A stretch of 27,860 nt of DNA from an uncultured Campylobacter sp. (GTDB lineage: Bacteria; Campylobacterota; Campylobacteria; Campylobacterales; Campylobacteraceae), in NCBI RefSeq assembly GCF_937996225.1, contig NZ_CALKTC010000070.1, positions 1 to 27,860 on the forward strand, written 5' to 3'. Shown here one piece after another: positions 1-6,435 of the stretch (position 1 is the first letter of the stretch; each line of letters begins with the position of its first letter). Under the pieces are notes generated by a model that was not told the origin of the DNA, ran no database searches, and worked only from the letters and a program-made list of their open reading frames with translations. A program made the position numbers and the translations under genes.

Positions 1-66
1 CAGCAGATTATAAATTGTGCACAGCAGGAAATCGGAGGGCTTTTCTCGAATACCGAATGCAGGTAA
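1..66 (+). CDS. C-terminal end of an upstream gene (partial)
   Basis: Frame 1 is open from the first base to a TAA at 64-66 and would encode the last 21 residues of a protein that begins outside the window. It ends 24 bases before the ATG of the next gene, a normal spacing for the tightly packed plus-strand operon that follows. In Mu-like phages the neighbouring upstream genes are usually transposition or early accessory proteins, but nothing in these 21 residues identifies the product. A second frame is also open here, so the call rests only on the position of the stop. Confidence 0.35.
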   Translation, partial: QQIINCAQQEIGGLFSNTECR

Positions 67-90
67 ATTTTGTCAGCGAAAGGAGAAAAT

Positions 91-444
91 ATGGACAAAC
101 GAACGGCAAGGCTCTGTTTCGTAAGCTCGCCGTATGCAAGTATCCCGTGCAAGCATGAGCGAGATCGCGACTACTATGCCCGCAAGCTTGCCGAGCAAGC
201 CTGCGCCATCGTGCGCGCTAACGGCTACGAGCCTATATCGCCCGTGCTTGCATGGATGGGGGTGTATAGCGAGCTAGAGCGCGAGCGAATAATGAAAAAC
301 TGCGAGGAGCTCCTCTCGGTATGCAGCTACTACTACTTTTTTGCCTGCGAGGGTAGCGAGAATAGCAAGGGTATGGCATACGAGCGAGAGCTTGCAAGGC
401 AGCTCGGCGCGAGGGAGCTGAAATTTAGTCTTTTCGATGAGTGA
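91..444 (+). CDS. DUF4406-like (nucleoside deoxyribosyltransferase-fold) protein
   Basis: This 117-residue protein has the layout of small phage DUF4406/deoxyribosyltransferase-like proteins. A beta strand leads into a VSSPYA motif (about residues 11-16), then a helix and the GYEPISP segment, and a C-terminal region containing SENSKGMAYERELA. That last region resembles the family's glycine/serine loop followed by a glutamate helix. Some family members act on nucleotides or nucleosides, but no activity can be assigned here. I chose the ATG at 91 over an upstream TTG at 70 because AGGAG at 81-85 is well placed for it. It opens the early plus-strand gene cluster. The fold-level assignment is moderate and the biochemical role is unknown. 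Confidence 0.55.
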   Translation: MDKRTARLCFVSSPYASIPCKHERDRDYYARKLAEQACAIVRANGYEPISPVLAWMGVYSELERERIMKNCEELLSVCSYYYFFACEGSENSKGMAYERELARQLGARELKFSLFDE

Positions 445-563
445 GAGGCATGCGGTGCGGATCGTAAAGAAGAATAAAAATAAACTTCCGATCTGCTTAC
501 GATACGGCTACGTAATAAAATATGGACTAGCCAAAAAATTTAAAATTTTAGAAAGGAAAAGAT

Positions 564-959
564 ATGGAAGCAACAAAAAAGCTCATATGCCGCATGATAA
601 ATGAAGCAGAACTCAGCCACGGCTACGCTAGCGCTAGAGTAGAGCCACCATACGATGATGATCCTGTGCTTGCAGTAGCACAGGCGACGGCAGATGCCAC
701 CATAGAGACGGCGGGCAAAATCCTAAATAGTCTCAAAGCAGAGGAAGAAGAGACGATTAGTGAACTTGAAAAATTCGTGAAAGGCGAGATAGCGGAAATC
801 AAGGCGGACGAGCGATATCATTACGAGCCCGCGGATGTCTTTTCGAATGCTCCGCTAGCACTCATTCAAATGCGAATGGACGGTTCGATTCATGCCTATA
901 AAATTGTGCTTGAAAAAATCAAAAATTTAAAAGAAGGAGAAAAAGATGCAGATAAATAA
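564..959 (+). CDS. Hypothetical early protein upstream of gam
   Basis: I do not recognise this 131-residue acidic protein. It contains a predicted helical middle rich in Glu, Lys and Ile (about residues 50-85) that could form a coiled coil, and no signal peptide or membrane segment. An AAAGGA ribosome site lies just before the ATG. Its last 14 bases overlap the start of the Gam gene, so the two are probably translationally coupled. By position it belongs to the early operon and may act with Gam on DNA or nucleases, but that is only an inference from gene order. The 119 bases before it (445-563) contain no convincing gene, only AT-rich leader sequence. Confidence 0.7.
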   Translation: MEATKKLICRMINEAELSHGYASARVEPPYDDDPVLAVAQATADATIETAGKILNSLKAEEEETISELEKFVKGEIAEIKADERYHYEPADVFSNAPLALIQMRMDGSIHAYKIVLEKIKNLKEGEKDADK

Positions 960-1434
960 TTTTGCAGACGTCGATAACGCGCTAAAGCGAGTATGTGAGC
1001 TTGAGGTGGCTTTGACCGATATAAACGGAGAGATAACGCTAAAGTGCAACGAGATCAAGGACGCACAAAAAGCCCGGGTTGAGAAGCTAGACAGCGAAAA
1101 GAAATATATCGAAGCTCAAATCACGGCTTTTTGTGAAAGCAATAAGGCGGAGTTTGCCGAAAAGCGAAGCAAGGATTTCACCTTCGGCAAGATCGGATAC
1201 AAACTAAGCAAGAGCGTAAGCTTGCCGCGCATCAAAGAAAAGGTCGAAAAGCTCATCAAAGCGCTAAAGAGCTATAAGCTTGATGATTGCATCACGTACG
1301 AAGAGACTATAAACAAAGAAGCTATCGTGGAGCTCGATGACGCAAGCCTCGTTAAGCTTGGGCTAAAGCGCACGGTTAAAGATAACTTCCGCATAGAGAC
1401 TAAGATAGAGAATTTGCAAAGCGCAAATGTCTAA
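946..1434 (+). CDS. gam: Mu Gam-like host-nuclease inhibitor
   Basis: At 162 residues it is close to Mu Gam (about 174 aa). It shows the family features: a long N-terminal coiled-coil helix (about residues 10-60), the segment around SKDFTFGKIGYKLSKSVSLP (about 80-100), and a C-terminal part with repeated Lys/Glu and VKLGLKRTVKDNFRIE. Mu Gam is a bacterial relative of Ku that binds DNA ends and blocks exonucleases, protecting linear phage DNA after infection. GAAGGAG precedes the ATG, and the gene overlaps the previous one by 14 bases. Its presence is one of the clearest signs that the left part of the window is a Mu-type early region. Confidence 0.88.
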   Translation: MQINNFADVDNALKRVCELEVALTDINGEITLKCNEIKDAQKARVEKLDSEKKYIEAQITAFCESNKAEFAEKRSKDFTFGKIGYKLSKSVSLPRIKEKVEKLIKALKSYKLDDCITYEETINKEAIVELDDASLVKLGLKRTVKDNFRIETKIENLQSANV

Positions 1435-1446
1435 AAAGGATAGTAG

Positions 1447-1590
1447 ATGAAAAACGACTCGCTAACTTCAAAAGAGAGCATGTTTCAAATATACTGGAGC
1501 AAATTTAAAGGCTCAAGAGATAATAAATATAGGCTTTTGCCTAGATATGTCAGAAGAGCGAAACTAAAGACATTTGTTAAAGGGCTTTAA
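1447..1590 (+). CDS. Small basic peptide, possible leader peptide
   Basis: This 47-residue ORF starts at an ATG preceded by AAGGA. It encodes a basic peptide with several Lys/Arg pairs and Trp/Tyr residues, and no membrane segment. It lies between gam and the PP-loop gene. Its TAA stop (1588-1590) falls exactly in the loop of a 10-bp hairpin (1576-1600). Its placement, size and the alternative hairpins after it suggest a leader peptide that could couple translation to expression of the next gene. It could equally be an ordinary small early protein. I know of no family match. Confidence 0.5.
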   Translation: MKNDSLTSKESMFQIYWSKFKGSRDNKYRLLPRYVRRAKLKTFVKGL

Positions 1591-1651
1591 GCCCTTTAAC
1601 AAGCCTTTAAAGCTGGTTTTAAAGACTTGTTAAAGAGTTTAAATTTAAAGG
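1576..1651 (+). promoter_or_regulatory. Competing hairpins before the PP-loop gene
   Basis: Hairpin 1 pairs 1576-1585 with 1591-1600 (10 bp, loop TTTAA holding the stop of the small ORF). Hairpin 2 pairs CTTTAACAAG (1594-1603) with CTTGTTAAAG (1626-1635), with an inner stem of 1605-1611 with 1618-1624. The two share bases 1594-1600 and cannot form together. A third pairing, CCTTTAAA (1604-1611) with TTTAAAGG (1644-1651), would cover the ribosome site of the gene at 1658. This is the arrangement of an attenuator or translational switch. TTTAAA is common in this DNA, so chance pairing must be considered. Confidence 0.5.
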
Positions 1652-1657
1652 AAAGAG

Positions 1658-2449
1658 ATGACCTATATTGCAACGCTTTCGGGCGGCAAGGATAGCACAG
1701 CGATGCTAGATTTGCTACTGCGCGACAAAAAGCCACTCGATCATATTGTTTTTTACGACACCTTGCACGAATTCGCGGTTATGTATGAATATATCGCCAA
1801 GCTCGGCGAGTATTTCAAGGCGCGCTACGGCAAAGAGATCACAAAGTTAAGACCTGCAATGAGTTTTGAGGAGTGCATTTTCGGGCGCATAAGCAGAGGC
1901 GAAAACAAAGGTGCCATTCGGGGCCTCCCCGCTCCGCAGACGCAGGGCTTTTGTGCGTGGCGGAGAGAGGCGAAAGTTGCACCGTTTGAGCGTTGGCTAA
2001 AGGCGCAGAACTTCGACGAGTATAAGATCTATATCGGCTACACCACAGACGAAACCCGCCGCAGAATGGACGGCAATGAGTTTCTTTATCCGCTCATAGA
2101 TGACTACGATATGAGCGAAGCAGACTGCACGATATATCTGAAAGAGCGCGAGATGGAAAATCCACTATATAGGTTTTTCAGCCGCACGGGCTGCTACTTT
2201 TGCCCCGCGCAGTCAAAGCGCGCTTTCTATCAAGTATGGAAAAATTTCAAGCCCGAATGGGAGTATATGAAGCGGATCGAAGCTGAGCTTTTGACTTTGC
2301 AAGATAGCGGCGAAGCAGTATTGAATACGTCGTGGTTTGCAGGGAATTTAACCTGCACGGATATGGAGGCAGAATTTATCCGCCTAAGCAGGCAAGGCTC
2401 TTTGGCGTTTGACGACGAATCGCTAAAAGATTGCTTTTGCAAAATTTGA
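1658..2449 (+). CDS. PP-loop ATPase, PAPS-reductase-like family
   Basis: At 263 residues this is an adenine-nucleotide alpha-hydrolase (COG0175-type) protein. The PP-loop SGGKDS is at residues 8-13, followed by FYDTLHEF (about 32-39), typical of the PAPS reductase/ATP-pyrophosphatase group. Cysteines at 99, 157 and the pair C179-x2-C182 (GCYFCP) could bind a metal or Fe-S centre or carry sulfur. Such enzymes adenylate or reduce sulfur donors, or thiolate nucleic acids. In a phage, DNA or tRNA modification is more plausible than sulfate assimilation, but the substrate cannot be read from the sequence. AAAGGA lies before the ATG, and the structured leader upstream suggests controlled translation. 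Confidence 0.78.
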   Translation: MTYIATLSGGKDSTAMLDLLLRDKKPLDHIVFYDTLHEFAVMYEYIAKLGEYFKARYGKEITKLRPAMSFEECIFGRISRGENKGAIRGLPAPQTQGFCAWRREAKVAPFERWLKAQNFDEYKIYIGYTTDETRRRMDGNEFLYPLIDDYDMSEADCTIYLKEREMENPLYRFFSRTGCYFCPAQSKRAFYQVWKNFKPEWEYMKRIEAELLTLQDSGEAVLNTSWFAGNLTCTDMEAEFIRLSRQGSLAFDDESLKDCFCKI

Positions 2450-2465
2450 AAAGAAAGGATGAGAA

Positions 2466-2858
2466 ATGAAAGAGCAAATAATACAAAACGCAGAAACGCT
2501 TTATAGAAGCTTAGAGGAATTTCGCAAACTTGATAAAGATATAGGCGAATTATACGACAAAAAAGAGGATGCTTATGCGCGTTTTATTAGTGAAATTTCT
2601 AAAGATATTCAAGAGAAATTTCCAATCTTTAAGTTTTGCAAAAATGAGGGCTGCAATATTAATATCTCATTTTCTACATCGAAAATTTTTGAAAAAGAAA
2701 GAAAGCGGGGCGGACGCATAGGCTTTTGGGGAGTTTTACGCATGCCTCGTAGTGATGTGGGCTTGTATATTGATTTCTTTTATTCTTCAAAAGCTGGCGA
2801 AAAAGAAGCCAAAAAAGCCAAAGATTATTTAAAAGATATAAATTGGGATTTAAAGTAA
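2466..2858 (+). CDS. Hypothetical early protein
   Basis: I do not recognise this 130-residue protein. The first 50 residues look like a charged helix or coiled coil. The middle (about 60-100) is a basic segment with KERKRGGR followed by beta-rich sequence, and the end is Lys/Glu helical. It starts 16 bases after the PP-loop gene, with AAGGATGAG as ribosome site. The DNA is visibly richer in A+T than its upstream neighbour, as is the next gene, which suggests a separately acquired pair of accessory genes. It has no membrane segment. Confidence 0.65.
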   Translation: MKEQIIQNAETLYRSLEEFRKLDKDIGELYDKKEDAYARFISEISKDIQEKFPIFKFCKNEGCNINISFSTSKIFEKERKRGGRIGFWGVLRMPRSDVGLYIDFFYSSKAGEKEAKKAKDYLKDINWDLK

Positions 2859-2868
2859 AGGACAAGCG

Positions 2869-3270
2869 ATGACAGGGTTAAAATTCAAGGCATTTTTTAA
2901 AGTTGATGGACGAATTTACGAAGTGCTAAGTATCGACTTCGCAAACGAAGAAGTGACGCTTTGGGATAAAGAAACTGGCGTTAGCTTTGAAGCAGATTTT
3001 GACGAAATTGAGCTAATGCAATACATAGGAATAAATGACAAAAATGGCGTGGAAATTTACGAGGGGTATATTATTGCGCCGGATAATTCCTTACCTGATG
3101 AGGCTCGTGTTTATTGGTGTGAGGATAAAGCTTGCTTTGCTATAAAAAGTATAGCGGGGCTATTCACCGATTTCATTTTTAATTTTAAAGATGACGTCAT
3201 ATCGGATTATTTTATAGTCGTCGGCAACATATATGAGAATAGGCAACGCGACACAAGCGAAGCGAAGTAG
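2869..3270 (+). CDS. YopX family protein
   Basis: This 133-residue protein carries the YopX family signature: IELMQYIGINDKNGVEIYEG in the middle (about residues 47-66) and VVGNIYEN near the end, with a beta-rich fold. YopX-type proteins are widespread in phages and prophages of many hosts, usually among early accessory genes, and their function is not established. AAAGGA precedes the ATG, and only 10 bases separate it from the gene before. Family membership is secure from the motif pair; the role is unknown. Confidence 0.85.
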   Translation: MTGLKFKAFFKVDGRIYEVLSIDFANEEVTLWDKETGVSFEADFDEIELMQYIGINDKNGVEIYEGYIIAPDNSLPDEARVYWCEDKACFAIKSIAGLFTDFIFNFKDDVISDYFIVVGNIYENRQRDTSEAK

Positions 3271-3296
3271 GAGAACCCAAATTTGGAGATTAAATA

Positions 3297-3383
3297 ATGC
3301 AGCTCTTTTTGATATTTGAGAGCACGATATTTATCACACTTAGCATCACGGCGATAGTAGCGCTAATAATACTGAAAGATTAA
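3297..3383 (+). CDS. Tiny single-span membrane peptide
   Basis: This 28-residue ORF consists almost wholly of one hydrophobic segment (Ile/Leu/Val/Ala/Thr, about residues 3-25) with a short charged end (KD). GGAG lies at 3285-3288, nine bases before the ATG, so translation is plausible. It sits between the YopX-like gene and the ATPase gene, in phase with the operon's spacing. Such peptides in phages can alter the membrane or act as superinfection-exclusion or toxin-like proteins, but nothing specific can be assigned. Confidence 0.45.
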   Translation: MQLFLIFESTIFITLSITAIVALIILKD

Positions 3384-3400
3384 GAAAGACGGGCACCGAT

Positions 3401-4372
3401 ATGAACGAAAACGATATATTCGACTTTTTACAAAGCTCGAGTCTAAAAAGTGAAAGCTTTAACGAGAAAATCGAATTTTTAATAGAGGATTTTTTGGTTA
3501 AGCGGCTTATTACGTTGATTTATGCCGATGGTGGCACGGGTAAAAGCTATATGGCATTCGCGCTGGCTAAAAAGCTCTGCGAGGAAAGCCAGAGGGTGTT
3601 TTTCATTGATTACGATAATCCCGTCGGGGTGCTAAAGCAGCGCGGAGTAGACCGACTCCTCATAAATCGCTTTCCAAATCTCAGCTACATTCAGCGCTCA
3701 AGTATCGAAATGGACGGCTTCGAGCTCGTGATGAAGCTGGAACAAAGCGCGATCGGCAAAGCGTATGAGGGCTGCGTTTTCATACTTGATAGCCTGCGCG
3801 ATTTCGTCGACATAAACAATGACAACCGCGTTAATAGGCTCTTTGTGGCGCTTAAAAATTTGCGCGAAGCCGGGGCCACGATCTTGATTTTGCATCACTC
3901 CAATAAGGACGGGCGCAACTACCAGGGCAGCAACCATATCAGAAATTCGCTCGATGTAATGTATCATCTCATCAAGCGCCCCAGCCCGCAAAACGAGCTC
4001 AATTTTCTATGCGAAGTAGCAAAGGAACGCGCGGGGGTAAAAGACGGCGGCTTTTGCGTGGATCTCGCAAATTTGCAGCTAAAAGAGCTTGATTTGCAGC
4101 TTGCGAGGATGAGCGAATACGAGCTCGGCTTTACCGCTGAGATCAGGCGTGCGCTGGAGCTTGGGGAGCTAAATAAAACCGAGCTTCTCGGTAGCGCCGG
4201 CTATGCAAAGGACGATAAAACCGCCCGCGATTGCTTGGATAAATTTGACGGCAAATTGTGGTATAGCCGCAAGGCTGGCAAGAGCGTAATATATAGTTGC
4301 AGGCCACCGGCTACAACCGATACAACTATTACAACTAAGGCTAATAGGGGGCTTTTCGATGAAGATAAATAA
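3401..4372 (+). CDS. RecA-fold (RepA/AAA_25-like) ATPase
   Basis: This 323-residue P-loop ATPase has Walker A GGTGKS at residues 44-49 and Walker B FILD at about 127-130. A later ILHHSNK segment (about 163-169) resembles the motif with sensor residues in the RepA/RecA-like family. The last 100 residues look like a winged-helix region (ELNKTELLGSAGYAKDDKTARDCLDKF). Related proteins are plasmid RepA helicases and phage replication or recombination ATPases. In this position, between the early genes and gemA, it may help replication or transposition. The ribosome site is weak. The 3' end overlaps gemA by 14 bases, so the two are probably coupled. Confidence 0.75.
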   Translation: MNENDIFDFLQSSSLKSESFNEKIEFLIEDFLVKRLITLIYADGGTGKSYMAFALAKKLCEESQRVFFIDYDNPVGVLKQRGVDRLLINRFPNLSYIQRSSIEMDGFELVMKLEQSAIGKAYEGCVFILDSLRDFVDINNDNRVNRLFVALKNLREAGATILILHHSNKDGRNYQGSNHIRNSLDVMYHLIKRPSPQNELNFLCEVAKERAGVKDGGFCVDLANLQLKELDLQLARMSEYELGFTAEIRRALELGELNKTELLGSAGYAKDDKTARDCLDKFDGKLWYSRKAGKSVIYSCRPPATTDTTITTKANRGLFDEDK

Positions 4373-4844
4373 GAAAGACGAGCTAAAAAAATACTATATC
4401 AAAATGATCCACACGCTCAAGCATAACTATTTCGTGGATGATGAATGTCGCAGGGTATATCTACAGGCGGAATTCGGCAAGGATAGCCTAAAAGACCTCA
4501 ATATCGATGAGCTCAGAAAGGTTTTGACTCTCGTCGGATATAAAAGCAAATTTGAGCCTAAATTGAGGCGAAACAGTGCCAAAGATACGGCCGCGCAAAC
4601 GGACGGAGTGCCAAGGGAAATCGCCAAAAAAGACCCCCTAAAGGCTACGCAAAGACAGCTCGATACCATCGTGGGTATTTGGAACAGGATTGCAAGAGTG
4701 AAAACAGGGCTTGCGTTGCGACTTTTTATTGAGAGAATAACCGGTAGGCTGGTATTTTGCCTTTGGTATCTCAGCCGCCAGGAAGCCACGGACGTGATTA
4801 TCGCTCTACGAAAGATGCAAGGAGCGTACTTTGCTGATAAATAA
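4359..4844 (+). CDS. gemA: GemA / Mu gp16-like regulatory protein
   Basis: This 161-residue protein belongs to the Mu gp16/GemA family (DUF1018). The N-terminal helical region has LKDLNIDELRKVLTLVGYK, and the C-terminal half has the family hallmark ATQRQLDTIVGIWNRIAR followed by LSRQEATDVIIALRKM. In Mu, GemA influences host gene expression and DNA topology early in infection. The gene overlaps the ATPase gene before it and the Mor gene after it, matching the gemA-mor order of Mu itself. This supports reading 4359-5109 as the end of the Mu-type middle operon. Confidence 0.86.
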   Translation: MKINKKDELKKYYIKMIHTLKHNYFVDDECRRVYLQAEFGKDSLKDLNIDELRKVLTLVGYKSKFEPKLRRNSAKDTAAQTDGVPREIAKKDPLKATQRQLDTIVGIWNRIARVKTGLALRLFIERITGRLVFCLWYLSRQEATDVIIALRKMQGAYFADK

Positions 4845-5109
4845 TTTCGATCTATTCGTTGAATTCTATAACTGCGTTAAAGATAGCGAAAGTATGGCCG
4901 ACGTGCTCAAAGAATACGGCGGAGCCAATATTTATGTTCCGAGCTATAAGAGCACATTCCGTAATCGCGACATAATCAAAGAGTATGAAGAGGGGGTGAC
5001 TGCAGGAAAGCAAAGCGCCGTAATAATCCGAGAGATCGCCGCTAAATATGGGCTAAGCTACAATGGTGTCTGTAGCATAATAAGAGAAGCAGCAATACGC
5101 GAAATTTGA
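4831..5109 (+). CDS. mor: Mor/C family transcription activator
   Basis: This 92-residue protein resembles the Mor/C family: GGANIYVPSYKS (about residues 29-40) is the beta-strand linker motif, and the C-terminal helix-turn-helix is IREIAAKYGLSYNGVCSIIREA. Mor of Mu (about 129 aa) and C bind dyad DNA and switch on middle and late promoters. This one is shorter at its N-terminus. It starts at a TTG at 4831 with GGAG at 4821-4824, inside the end of gemA. It is the only recognisable late activator in the window, so it is the natural candidate to act on the divergent repeats at 14382-14469; that link is inferred. Its stop codon overlaps the -35 box of the next promoter. Confidence 0.82.
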   Translation: MLINNFDLFVEFYNCVKDSESMADVLKEYGGANIYVPSYKSTFRNRDIIKEYEEGVTAGKQSAVIIREIAAKYGLSYNGVCSIIREAAIREI

Positions 5110-5134
5110 CGCCGAACTTCAAACAGTATATAAT
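5106..5134 (+). promoter_or_regulatory. Consensus sigma70 promoter for the small MuF-like gene
   Basis: TTGACG (5106-5111) and TATAAT (5129-5134) are separated by exactly 17 bases, 11 of 12 matches to consensus. A transcript would start near 5141, about 20 bases before the GTG start at 5161. Such a promoter should work without Mor, so the gene behind it is likely transcribed in the lysogen. Confidence 0.8.
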
Positions 5135-5160
5135 CTACGGGAAAAATTTAAGGATTGCCC

Positions 5161-5793
5161 GTGGACAAATACGAGGAAAATAAATTAAAAAGTAAATTTG
5201 ATGCGAAACAGAGAAAAGCGAGCACTCTTGCTCAATCCTTTATGTATGCAATAGATGATGATATCGGTTTTGACGAGTGGATAAAGAAGGAGATTGCTCT
5301 ACTTTCGTTTCTTGGTTTCGCAAAAGATATAAAAATAATGCAAAAGAATGGGAAAACCAAACAAAAACTTATTTTCCAAGACGGATTAGAGATATTATTT
5401 AATTTCGCCAATAGATTATATTATGCGAAAAGACGCTATGATAGCCAAATGAAAAGTCTCGGAAAATATTTTCGATACGTAGCCGTTATAGATAATTTAA
5501 CAAATCAAGCGCATGCAAGTATCCATAACATTATTTTGCCTAAAATGGATCCATTCTGGGATAGATTTTATCCGCCGAACGGGTTAAAATGCAGATGCCA
5601 AGTTCAGGTTTTAACAGATACCGAGGTAGCCGCAAAAGGATACACCATCACTACAGATAGTTCAAATTTAAATACCGACGAGATACTTGAAAGTGAATTT
5701 TTTGCCAAAAATTTTGGTAAGCTCGGATTGAAAGTGGATCTGATAGAGCCTTTTATACAAATTTGTGAGCTTGATTATATTCCTTTAAAATAG
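5161..5793 (+). CDS. Shortened MuF head-morphogenesis paralogue
   Basis: This protein (210 residues from GTG 5161) aligns end to end with residues of about 70-200 of the MuF head protein at 6420-7685. Shared blocks include AKRRYDSQMKSLGKYFRY versus AKARYESQMKSSGEYFRY, FWDRFYPPNG versus FWDTNYPPNG, and CRCQVQVLTDTEVAAKG versus CRCKVQVLTEAEVRARG. It lacks the toxin-like C-terminal part and has lost the conserved TRPTH..LHG stretch (TNQAHASIHN here). GTG 5161 is preferred over TTG 5155 because AGGA at 5151-5154 is correctly spaced only for the GTG. It is AT-rich, has its own promoter and converges on the head operon, as expected of a moron. Degenerate relic, superinfection interference protein and immunity-related factor are all possible. 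Confidence 0.75.
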   Translation: MDKYEENKLKSKFDAKQRKASTLAQSFMYAIDDDIGFDEWIKKEIALLSFLGFAKDIKIMQKNGKTKQKLIFQDGLEILFNFANRLYYAKRRYDSQMKSLGKYFRYVAVIDNLTNQAHASIHNIILPKMDPFWDRFYPPNGLKCRCQVQVLTDTEVAAKGYTITTDSSNLNTDEILESEFFAKNFGKLGLKVDLIEPFIQICELDYIPLK

Positions 5794-5820
5794 GCCTAAC
5801 TCCTTGTTTCGTACTCTCCG

Positions 5821-6300
5821 TTAAATTTTTTTTATGAATTTTATCATTTCAGTTTTTATAATTTTTTGTATATCTCTTTGCAGTTTACCGCTTTTGTTTA
5901 CGGGTAGAAACGGGCGAGCCGGTATAAAAATGTTTTTGCTGCGCCCCGCTTTATGGGTGCCGAATTGATGCACCAGCCCATAGGCAAAACCTTTGTGCTT
6001 TGAGTTGTTTGATACGATCACTCTTTTGCTAGTTGCGTCCACTACCCATTTATCCGCCAAATATCCGTCACGACGTAGAATTTTATCGGACTTGCCTTTT
6101 CGCTTCTTTTGCGCAACGGTGCTTGGCTTAAGCGCAGCCCATTTCTGCCCGAACGGGCTTCTTTCATCCTCGAAGCTATCCTCGATAGAATTTGCGATGA
6201 TATTGCCGATCGTGTGCATCAAAGGCTCGGTATTGTGCCCCAATTCGGACAATCCCTTTAACTTCCTTTGCACCGCCTCTAAGCCCGTAATCTCTATCAT
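5821..6300 (-). CDS. G: Phage virion morphogenesis protein, Mu gpG-like
   Basis: This 159-residue protein matches the Mu G/phage virion morphogenesis family. The N-terminus is MIEITGLEAVQRKLKGL, followed by the helical region NIIANSIEDSFEDERSPFG and then W-AALKPSTVAQKKRKG. The conserved end has HQFGTHKAGRSKNIFIPARPFLP. Family members are tail-completion or head-tail joining factors. It is the last gene of the minus-strand head operon. Its start codon at 6300 directly abuts the -35 box of the plus-strand promoter at 6301, so binding there could interfere with this gene's leader. It ends 27 bases from the convergent small MuF gene, with only a T-rich run between them. Confidence 0.88.
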   Translation of the reverse strand: MIEITGLEAVQRKLKGLSELGHNTEPLMHTIGNIIANSIEDSFEDERSPFGQKWAALKPSTVAQKKRKGKSDKILRRDGYLADKWVVDATSKRVIVSNNSKHKGFAYGLVHQFGTHKAGRSKNIFIPARPFLPVNKSGKLQRDIQKIIKTEMIKFIKKI

Positions 6301-6329
6301 TTGACTTTGCCTTTAAAATTTATTATAAT
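6301..6329 (+). promoter_or_regulatory. Consensus sigma70 promoter for the tRNA-like RNA
   Basis: TTGACT (6301-6306) and TATAAT (6324-6329) are separated by exactly 17 bases, again 11 of 12 matches to consensus. The predicted start is near 6336, right where the long terminal stem of the tRNA-like element begins. The promoter points against the head operon. Confidence 0.8.
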
Positions 6330-6335
6330 ACCCGT

Positions 6336-6435
6336 AAAAGTAGCCTCGATGGCGTCAGTGTGCGTAGACGGACGTTATGCGTTGGCATAGCGGTTATCGC
6401 GGGTTCGACTCCCGCCGAGCTACTTTATCTTTTTG
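6336..6435 (+). ncRNA. tRNA-like small RNA (degenerate or mimic tRNA)
   Basis: A perfect T-arm is present: GCGGG (6399-6403), the T-loop TTCGACT, and CCCGC (6411-6415). The ends pair as a long acceptor-like stem, 6337-6343 plus 6345-6348 with 6416-6426, with one bulged C at 6344. A D-arm-like hairpin pairs CGTC (6353-6356) with GACG (6367-6370), and its surroundings resemble the ATGGCG...GTAGACG of leucine tRNAs. Where the anticodon arm should be there is an 8-bp stem (6373-6380 with 6385-6392) closed by the tetraloop GTTG, so no 7-base anticodon loop. No CCA is encoded, and a T-rich run follows. The 3' stem overlaps the stop codon of the MuF gene in antisense. It could be a decaying class II tRNA or a functional tRNA mimic. 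Confidence 0.6.

Noticed and set aside
5794..5820. A terminator between the convergent small MuF gene and gpG
   Set aside because: Only a T-rich run and the short palindrome TAGGCCTA are present; no stem long enough for an intrinsic terminator.
6336..6435. A normal, functional tRNA gene
   Set aside because: There is no 7-base anticodon loop, no encoded CCA, and the acceptor stem has a bulged base.
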